Below are positions 13,183 through 15,050 of a DNA stretch of 15,050 nucleotides, piece by piece. The notes under the pieces are model-generated. The model searched no databases. It saw only the letters and a list, made by a program, of their open reading frames with translations, and had not been told where the DNA came from. Source of the DNA: Nitrospinota bacterium (GTDB lineage: Bacteria; Nitrospirota; Thermodesulfovibrionia; Thermodesulfovibrionales; UBA1546). The stretch spans positions 1 through 15,050 of the forward strand of contig JAHILQ010000132.1 in assembly GCA_018896985.1 (NCBI GenBank), given 5' to 3'. The position numbers and the translations under genes were made by a program. The first letter of the stretch is position 1; each line of letters starts with the position of its first letter.

Positions 13183-13761
13183 TTATTTAAGTCTTGCCTC
13201 AGCTGCCTTCCAGTCTATGTTTTTAAAGAACGCCTCTATATAGTCAGCCCTCTTTAGCCCGTAGTCAATCATAAAGGCATGTTCAAATACATCCATGATG
13301 AGAATTAGACTGCATCCTGCGGGATGGGATACGTCATGTTCATTTATCCAGAAATTAATCAGTCTTCCGCTCTGGCTGTCGTGATATAGAGCAGCCCATC
13401 CGATGCCTCTCATCGTTCCTGTTCCCTTGAAATCCTTCTCCCATGCCTCATAACTGCCGAAGCCCTCTGCGAGTTTCTTTGCGAGTTTACCACCTTTGTC
13501 CAGACCGCCCTTCCCTCCGAGGTTCTCGAAGTAATACTCATGCAGCCTCATTCCGTTAAACTCCCAGCCAAGCCTCCGCTTGAGTTCTGCAAATTCCGGT
13601 GTTCCGGTTTTCCCGTCCTTCAGCATCTGGTCAAGCGTATCCAACACTTTATTGGTGTTAGTAACATACCCCTGATAGAGTGTGAAATGATTCTTCAGAA
13701 GCGTCTCGCTGAACCCCTCCATCCCTATGAGTTTTGCATAGTCCTTTGCTGCGTATGGCAT
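13183..13761 (-). CDS. Superoxide dismutase, Fe/Mn family (divergent)
   Basis: Converts superoxide to oxygen and peroxide in the cytoplasm. The 192-residue protein keeps all four metal ligands: H25 (KNHFTLYQGYVTNTN), H74 (MRLHEYYFENLGG), D157 and H161 (MDVFEHAFMIDY; commonly DVWEHAY). It is divergent: the N-terminal HxxxHHxxY pattern is shortened so that the second-shell histidine (H30 of E. coli SodB) is missing while the tyrosine stays, and the usual active-site glutamine position is not Gln; a histidine in NEHDV (H142) may take its place, as reported for some Fe forms. Metal choice cannot be set from this. AAGGAGG precedes ATG 13761. hemE ends 56 bases upstream on the same strand, so the two may be co-transcribed. 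Confidence 0.92.
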   Translation of the reverse strand: MPYAAKDYAKLIGMEGFSETLLKNHFTLYQGYVTNTNKVLDTLDQMLKDGKTGTPEFAELKRRLGWEFNGMRLHEYYFENLGGKGGLDKGGKLAKKLAEGFGSYEAWEKDFKGTGTMRGIGWAALYHDSQSGRLINFWINEHDVSHPAGCSLILIMDVFEHAFMIDYGLKRADYIEAFFKNIDWKAAEARLK

Positions 13762-13817
13762 AACCCTTACCTCCTTTTTCCCCCATGCATATTTAGGTAA
13801 CTTCTTGGATGTATTAC

Positions 13818-14852
13818 TTATTTCTTGCTGTACTTATGAACGGCTTCTACAGCCGCAATTGCGTTCTTTACAGGTGTCTCTGGAAGTATCCCATGCCCGA
13901 GATTAAATATATGTCCTTTTGCGCTTTTTCCCTTTAACAACATGTCCTGAACTTTTTTCTCAAGCTCTTCTTGGGGCAAAAAAAGCGCGCACGGGTCAAG
14001 GTTGCCCTGAACAGCCACTTTTTTGCCGAGCCTCTTTATCGCATCAGCGATATCAATCCTCCAATCAATCCCTATAACATCAGCTCCAGATTTTTTCACC
14101 TCTTTAATAATTCCGGCGCAGTTATTCGCAAAATAGATTACAGGTGTTTCAGGATGCTGCTTCTTAAGGCTGGTTACAATTTTTTTCACATATGGAAGTT
14201 CAAATTCTTTATAGTCATCAGGCGCAAGTATGCCTGCCCATGAATCAAATATCTGCACTGCCTGAGCGCCTGCAATTATCTGGCTTGAAAGGTATGAGAT
14301 GACTGTCCTGGTCAGTTTTTTCATTAGATAATCAAATACTGCTCTGCCCTGAAACATCATCTTTTTTGTATTTAGAAAGTTCTTTGAGCTTCCGCCTTCA
14401 ATTATGTATGTGGCAAGCGTAAAGGGAGCGCCGGAAAACCCGATGAGAGGAACTTTTTTCTCAAGCTCTTTCCTTAGAATCTTTATCGTATCCAGAACAA
14501 ACGGCATTGAATCTTCAGTGTCCGGCGCTATGAGCCTGTCAACAGCAGACTTTGTTCTGACAGGTTCGCTTAAAACAGGTCCTTTTTTTTCCGAAAATTC
14601 AAGGTGCATCCCCATAGCCTCAACAGGGATGAGGATATCCGAAAAAAGTATTGCTGCATCAACGCCTAATATGTCAACGGGCTGAAGCGTTACCTTTGCG
14701 GCAAGTTCAGGGGTCTTGCAGAGAGTAAGAAAATCAACCTGCTCCCTGACAGCCTGATATTCCGGAAGGTATCTGCCTGCCTGACGCATAAACCATACCG
14801 GAGTGTAATCCACCTCTTCACCGCGGCACGCTTTAAGAAATGTATCGTTCAT
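13818..14852 (-). CDS. hemE: Uroporphyrinogen decarboxylase
   Basis: HemE removes four carboxyl groups from uroporphyrinogen III to give coproporphyrinogen III in haem synthesis. The product is 344 residues, as expected. Signatures: MRQAGRYLPEYQ (the RQAGR substrate-binding arginines) near residue 22, GFSGAPFTLATYIIEGGSSK (about 146-165), FDSWAG about residue 205, and VAQ/VAVQGNLDP, FNLGHGILPETP near the end. ATG 14852 is chosen rather than the in-frame ATG at 14894: AAGGTGG lies just upstream, MNDTFLKACRGEEVD fits the family start, and the upstream gene's TGA overlaps it (ATGA). The following gene is the superoxide dismutase. Very secure. Confidence 0.97.
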   Translation of the reverse strand: MNDTFLKACRGEEVDYTPVWFMRQAGRYLPEYQAVREQVDFLTLCKTPELAAKVTLQPVDILGVDAAILFSDILIPVEAMGMHLEFSEKKGPVLSEPVRTKSAVDRLIAPDTEDSMPFVLDTIKILRKELEKKVPLIGFSGAPFTLATYIIEGGSSKNFLNTKKMMFQGRAVFDYLMKKLTRTVISYLSSQIIAGAQAVQIFDSWAGILAPDDYKEFELPYVKKIVTSLKKQHPETPVIYFANNCAGIIKEVKKSGADVIGIDWRIDIADAIKRLGKKVAVQGNLDPCALFLPQEELEKKVQDMLLKGKSAKGHIFNLGHGILPETPVKNAIAAVEAVHKYSKK

Positions 14853-15050
14853 TTTTCCACCTTCTTTTCCAATTTTTTTGGCATATAGCCACAAAACGGT
14901 TCCTCTTCAAGATAATCGCCGTAAATAGAATAAGCCCTTGCCCTGCAGCCTCCGCAGACATTTATATACTCGCATGAGCCGCACTTGCCTTTATATTTTT
15001 TGAAATCACGAAGTTCCCTGAAGAGTTCTGAGTTTTCCCATATCTCCTTA
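14849..15050 (-). CDS. Radical SAM/SPASM protein, C-terminal 66 residues (AhbC/AhbD/NirJ-like)
   Basis: The minus strand from the window edge reads KEIWENSELFRELRDFKKYK, then KCGSCEYINVCGGCRARAYS, then IYGDYLEEEPFCGYMPKK and ends at TGA 14849-14851. C-x2-C-x5-C-x2-C plus a later cysteine in EEPFC is a SPASM domain that binds extra iron-sulfur clusters; GGCRARA-Y...GD-L-EEP-C is the form seen in NirJ, AhbC, AhbD and related haem or haem d1 maturation enzymes. Only the end is in the window, so the radical SAM CX3CX2C motif cannot be seen. Its stop overlaps the hemE start (ATGA), a sign of translational coupling and of a shared tetrapyrrole pathway. The precise reaction cannot be fixed from this end alone. 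Confidence 0.85.
   Translation of the reverse strand, partial: KEIWENSELFRELRDFKKYKGKCGSCEYINVCGGCRARAYSIYGDYLEEEPFCGYMPKKLEKKVEK

Overview
The window reads as a bacterial chromosome segment of moderate to low GC. The conserved genes (lipA, a SPASM-type radical SAM gene overlapping hemE, a divergent Fe/Mn superoxide dismutase, smpB next to ssrA) suggest a free-living anaerobe or microaerophile, perhaps Nitrospirota or Desulfobacterota. That placement is inferred from gene content and style only; no 16S or ribosomal gene is present.

Layout. At 1-1581 lie the 5' part of lipA (minus strand, running off the left edge) and, divergently, an EamA/DMT permease. At 1629-2670 a minus-strand cluster holds a DUF433 antitoxin-like gene, a PIN-like (DUF5615) toxin gene cut to its N-terminal half, and a YgjP-type zinc peptidase whose start lies inside the broken toxin gene. 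At 2954-7301 a plus-strand operon-like run holds a RadC N-terminal domain alone, a DUF4258/DUF2283 toxin-antitoxin-like pair, and a single-chain restriction-modification protein of 1155 residues (PD-(D/E)XK nuclease, N6-adenine methylase, target recognition domain). A second toxin-like/DUF2283 pair follows at 7380-7870, each gene broken by one in-frame stop codon.

At 8022-9720 is the most interesting unit: a very AT-rich three-gene operon with a perfect-consensus sigma70-type promoter and an inverted repeat over its -10. It encodes two small winged-helix-like proteins and a third that joins the same kind of winged helix to a PLD-like domain with an altered HKD motif. I know no named system with this composition; it is a candidate defence or mobile-element-control module. 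A hicBA pair follows at 10123-10652, bracketed by two near-identical 25-bp direct repeats (9895-9919 and 10746-10770), then a more GC-rich Fic-domain gene (10948-12003, minus).

From 12190 to the end, all on the minus strand, the sequence returns to conserved genes: ssrA (tmRNA, tag ANNELALAA), smpB, a superoxide dismutase gene, hemE, and the C-terminal end of a radical SAM/SPASM protein that overlaps hemE by an ATGA. The accessory, defence-like block thus lies roughly between 2.3 and 12.0 kb, ending beside ssrA, a common integration site; however, no integrase and no second copy of the tmRNA 3' end is visible here. Working together, the block looks like a small defence and addiction island: one restriction-modification enzyme, four toxin-antitoxin-type loci in various states of decay, one Fic enzyme and one unassigned three-gene operon.
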